Origin: Clostridiales bacterium
Lineage (GTDB): Bacteria; Bacillota; Clostridia; Oscillospirales; Acutalibacteraceae
Length of the DNA stretch: 7,208 bases
Assembly: GCA_012511485.1 (NCBI GenBank)
Contig: JAAZFZ010000317.1
Location: forward strand, 1 to 7,208
Reading direction: 5' to 3'
Shown here: positions 4,969-7,208 of the stretch, one piece after another
How positions within the stretch are numbered: position 1 is the first letter of the stretch
Layout of the letters: every line of letters starts with the position of its first letter
Translations under genes and position numbers: made by a program
Notes under the pieces: model-generated
What the model saw: the letters and a program-made list of their open reading frames with translations, nothing else
Databases searched by the model: none
What the model was told of the DNA's origin: nothing

Positions 4969-5760
4969 TTATGCCTGCTTTGCCCTGCCCCTTGCCGGTT
5001 TCTTTTTGTTCTGCTCTATGCTGGCTTTAAGAGCGTCCATGAGGTTGATGACATTGTCTGGCTTTTCACCCTGGGCTGTGACAATATCCTTACCTGCAAT
5101 TTTATCCTCAATGAGTTTTTTTAGCTTTTGCTGATATTCATCTGAATACTCCGATGGATTAAAGGGAGTGTCCATGGTGTTTATGAGCGTTTTTGCCATT
5201 GAAAGCTCCTGCTGAGCAACCTGAGGTTTATTATAGGATTTTGGGAGTTCCTTAATTTCGTCCTCATAGAACATGGTTGAGATGAGCATTCCATCCTCTC
5301 TGGGGATAATAGCCATAAGAGTATCACTTGTACCGATAACTGTTTTGCCTATGGCTATCTTCTGCTCGTTGATTAGTGCAGACCGCAGCAGTTCAAAGGC
5401 TTTTTCTCCCCCGGGTTCCGGAAAAACCTGATATGTCCTATCGTAATAAACGGGCGATATCTGGTTGAGCTGAGCAAAGTGCAGAATTTGGATTGATTTT
5501 TCTTTTTCAGTTTTTATTTTTTCAATTTCTTCTTCGGTAATAATAACATATTTACCCTTGTCGTATTCAAAGCCCTTTACAATATCCTCGGACTTTATCT
5601 CCTTGCCGCAGTGGGCGCAGGTTTTTTTATATCTGATTCTTTCATGGTCCTCCTTGTGAAGCTGATTGAAATGGATATCGTTATCCCGGACTGCCGTGTA
5701 CATTGAAATGGGAATTGCGACAAGCCCGAAGGATATGACTGTTCTGTGAGCCACTGCCAT
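4969..5760 (-). CDS. ku: Bacterial Ku protein (non-homologous end joining)
   Basis: This 263-aa protein matches the length and layout of bacterial Ku, which forms a homodimeric ring on DNA double-strand ends and recruits LigD. It starts MAVAHRTVISFGLVAIPI, the usual first strand, and has CAHCGKEI (Cys48, Cys51), then VKGFEYDKGKYV, the barrel core with PVYYDRTYQVFPEPGG, and the C-terminal helix TPFNPSEYSDEYQQKL. It ends in a Lys/Arg-rich tail (NKKKPARGRAKQA) typical for extra DNA contact. ATG 5758-5760 is chosen because GGAGGT (5768-5773) lies 7 nt before it; an upstream in-frame GTG overlaps that site. LigD, usually adjacent, is not in the window. The gene is divergent from a DNA glycosylase gene, suggesting a small DNA-repair locus. 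Confidence 0.96.
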   Translation of the reverse strand: MAVAHRTVISFGLVAIPISMYTAVRDNDIHFNQLHKEDHERIRYKKTCAHCGKEIKSEDIVKGFEYDKGKYVIITEEEIEKIKTEKEKSIQILHFAQLNQISPVYYDRTYQVFPEPGGEKAFELLRSALINEQKIAIGKTVIGTSDTLMAIIPREDGMLISTMFYEDEIKELPKSYNKPQVAQQELSMAKTLINTMDTPFNPSEYSDEYQQKLKKLIEDKIAGKDIVTAQGEKPDNVINLMDALKASIEQNKKKPARGRAKQA

Positions 5761-5777
5761 AAATAGCACCTCCGCTG

Positions 5778-5806
5778 TTAGTATTTACTTAAATTAACAT
5801 TTAAAT
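5778..5806 (-). promoter_or_regulatory. Possible Ku promoter
   Basis: In the 67-bp divergent gap the minus strand shows TTGAAT, 17 nt spacer and TAAATA ahead of the Ku ribosome-binding site. The -10 box is a poor match, so this is tentative. The promoter for the rightward glycosylase gene must overlap the same AT-rich stretch, where AATTTAA occurs twice, but no good -35/-10 pair was found for it. Confidence 0.35.
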
Positions 5807-5827
5807 TCAAATGAGAGGCAAATGTAA

Positions 5828-6316
5828 ATGAAAAGTCATGACCTTGTGCATCCTTTCGGACCGATATTTAATGAAAAATCCGAAATATTAATTCTGGGAA
5901 CCTTCCCCTCCGTTATGTCAAGGGAAAACTCCTTTTTCTACGGCCATCCTCAGAACAGGTTTTGGAGGGTTATTTCGGGCATCCTAAAAGCCGACGAGCC
6001 GCACTCAATAGAGGGAAAAAAGAGCCTTTTGCTTGAAAACGGCATTGCTCTGTGGGATGTTATTCACAGCTGCACTATTGAAGGCTCAAGTGACAGCAGC
6101 ATTAAAGGGGTTGTTGCCAATGATTTGAGCATGATATTTAATAATTGCCGCATAAAGCGAATTTATGCCAACGGCAAGACTGCCCAGAGGCTGTATAACA
6201 GATATATTTTGCCCCGCACCGGGCGTGAAATCATTGCATTGCCCTCAACAAGCCCCGCAAATGCGGCTTATTCCGTTGAGCGGCTGATTCAGCTTTGGAG
6301 CTGTATTTTGAAATAG
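5828..6316 (+). CDS. DNA-deoxyinosine (hypoxanthine) glycosylase, uracil-DNA glycosylase superfamily
   Basis: At 162 aa this fits the short family 6 of the uracil-DNA glycosylase superfamily, which excises hypoxanthine formed by adenine deamination. Motif 1 is LGTFPSVMSREN (23-34), followed by FFYGHPQNRFW (36-46). Asn43 sits where this family has its key active-site Asn. Motif 2 is LPSTSPANA (138-146), the loop that enters the DNA minor groove. HPF near the N-terminus also fits. The ATG at 5828 is preceded by AGAGG (5814-5818) at 9 nt. The gene is divergent to Ku, a possible shared role in repairing damage accumulated in dormant cells. No clear terminator follows: only a weak hairpin (GCGG/CCGC near 6338-6349) without a T-run. 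Confidence 0.88.
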   Translation: MKSHDLVHPFGPIFNEKSEILILGTFPSVMSRENSFFYGHPQNRFWRVISGILKADEPHSIEGKKSLLLENGIALWDVIHSCTIEGSSDSSIKGVVANDLSMIFNNCRIKRIYANGKTAQRLYNRYILPRTGREIIALPSTSPANAAYSVERLIQLWSCILK

Positions 6317-6374
6317 GGTTGAAAATATCTCCAGAGCGGACAACCGCAAGAGTTGTTTACGATAATACAAATAA

Positions 6375-6417
6375 CACAAACTAAGTAAAAAAATATTGGA
6401 ATTTCATGTTGTTTGTG
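6375..6417. repeat. Inverted repeat CACAAAC / GTTTGTG upstream of fhs
   Basis: CACAAAC (6375-6381) and GTTTGTG (6411-6417) are exact inverted copies 29 nt apart. The right arm ends 6 bp before the -10 box of the fhs promoter. It could be a regulator site or chance in AT-rich DNA. Confidence 0.35.
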
Positions 6418-6418
6418 A

Positions 6419-6437
6419 TAACATATAATAATTGTTA
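6419..6437 (+). promoter_or_regulatory. fhs promoter -10 box inside a small palindrome
   Basis: A perfect TATAAT (6424-6429) lies 35 bp before the fhs start codon; no good -35 box is found at 16-18 bp upstream (best ATTTCA or TTTCAT). The -10 is flanked by TAACA (6419-6423) and TGTTA (6433-6437), an inverted repeat that could place a repressor over the promoter. Confidence 0.5.
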
Positions 6438-6464
6438 GCCATATTACCAAGGAGCTAAGATTAA

Positions 6465-7208
6465 ATGAAACCTGATATCGAAATAGCACAGTCAGCAAAA
6501 TTGAAACCGATAAATGAAATTGCAAAAGCAGCAGGCATAAGTGAGAATTATATTGAAAACTACGGCAAATACAAGGCTAAGGTTGATTTAAAGTTTTTGG
6601 AGGAAGCCTCAAAAAGGGACGGAAAGCTTATTCTTGTAACGGCAATAACGCCCACGCCTGCCGGGGAGGGCAAAACAACAACAACTATCGGCCTTGCGGA
6701 TGCATTAAATAAATTAGGCAAAAAGGCTGCCGTTGCTCTCAGAGAGCCTTCACTCGGTCCGGTTTTCGGAATTAAGGGCGGAGCTGCGGGCGGAGGATAT
6801 GCCCAGGTGCTGCCTATGGAGGATATAAACCTGCATTTTACGGGCGATTTCAACGCAGTAGGCACCGCAAACAATCTGCTGGCGGCAATTCTTGACAACC
6901 ATATTCATCAGGGCAACAGCCTGAAAATCGACCCCCGCGCAATCACCTGGAGAAGATGCATGGATATTAGCGACCGTCAGCTTAGGTTTATCACTGACGG
7001 GCTTGGCGGCAAAATCAACGGTGTCCCCCGTGAGGACGGCTTTGACATAACTGCCGCCTCTGAAATTATGGCGGTGCTCTGCCTTGCTGAATCCTTTGAC
7101 GACCTTCGTGAAAGGATTTCGAGAATAATAGTCGGCTACACTTATGACGGAGAGCCTGTTACAGCGGGAAACCTTAAAGCTCATGGTGCTATGACCGCAC
7201 TGCTAAGA
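6465..7208 (+). CDS. fhs: Formate-tetrahydrofolate ligase (partial, 3' end beyond window)
   Basis: The enzyme makes 10-formyl-tetrahydrofolate from formate, ATP and tetrahydrofolate, for purine synthesis and, in acetogens, the Wood-Ljungdahl methyl branch. The first 248 codons are present; the family is about 556 aa, so over half is missing at the right edge. Marks are MKPDIEIAQ at the start, the P-loop PTPAGEGKTT (63-72, Lys70), ALREPSLGPVFGIKGGAAGGG (91-111) and ANNLLAAILDNHIHQGN (135-151). RFITDGLGG follows near 174-182. In the segment usually reading GDxHAI this protein has GDFNAVG, with Asn130 where I expect His. ATG 6465 is preceded by AAGGAG (6449-6454). It appears to be transcribed from its own promoter. 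Confidence 0.97.
   Translation, partial: MKPDIEIAQSAKLKPINEIAKAAGISENYIENYGKYKAKVDLKFLEEASKRDGKLILVTAITPTPAGEGKTTTTIGLADALNKLGKKAAVALREPSLGPVFGIKGGAAGGGYAQVLPMEDINLHFTGDFNAVGTANNLLAAILDNHIHQGNSLKIDPRAITWRRCMDISDRQLRFITDGLGGKINGVPREDGFDITAASEIMAVLCLAESFDDLRERISRIIVGYTYDGEPVTAGNLKAHGAMTALLR

Noticed and set aside
6338..6365. Hairpins after the deoxyinosine glycosylase gene (GCGG/CCGC and ACAAC/GTTGT)
   Set aside because: The stems are only 4-5 bp and there is no proper T-run, so I do not call a terminator.
6560..7184. Minus-strand ORFs of 112 and 144 codons at the right end
   Set aside because: Both are antisense shadows of the unmistakable fhs coding sequence.

Overview
The window looks like a chromosomal segment of a low-to-moderate GC, probably spore-forming Firmicute of class Clostridia. 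The signs are strong Shine-Dalgarno sites (GGAGG, AGGAGG-like) in front of nearly every gene, TTGACA/TATAAT-type promoters, short GC hairpins followed by T-runs, a bacterial Ku gene, a clostridial type of formate-tetrahydrofolate ligase and a stand-alone amidase_6 domain protein. The genus cannot be fixed from this sequence. No phage, insertion sequence or CRISPR array is seen.

Layout, left to right. (1) 1-260: two tandem serine tRNA genes (UGA, then GCU) on the minus strand behind a good promoter. (2) 261-2042: a doubtful 51-codon ORF, a block of 17-bp direct repeats, then a small amidase_6 protein (+) converging on a peptidase S66 LD-carboxypeptidase (-). (3) 2150-2730: a decayed, frameshifted C-terminal remnant of a 4Fe-4S protein, directly followed by an intact small cupin and a terminator. 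(4) 2800-3260: a two-helix membrane protein with its own promoter and terminator. (5) 3262-3670: two overlooked tiny, very basic proteins (44 and 45 aa) in tandem on the minus strand, with their own promoter. (6) 3681-4640: a secreted protein with a Thr/Pro-rich linker and only the C-terminal half of a GH18 chitinase-like barrel. (7) 4641-4970: a palindrome, a good promoter and a short coding-like stretch without a normal start codon, then the Ku terminator. (8) 4969-6316: a divergent DNA-repair pair, Ku (-) and a DNA-deoxyinosine glycosylase-like protein (+). (9) 6424-7208: promoter and the first 248 codons of formate-tetrahydrofolate ligase, cut by the window end.

Functionally, three genes (amidase, S66 peptidase, GH18 fragment) relate to cell wall or glycan turnover, two to DNA repair and one to one-carbon metabolism. 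They are mostly single-gene units with their own promoters or terminators, not one operon. The most interesting parts are the decayed or reduced genes (4Fe-4S remnant, half GH18 barrel, start-less ORF at 4765) and the unannotated tandem of tiny basic proteins. I see no clear sign of a wholly new multi-gene system.
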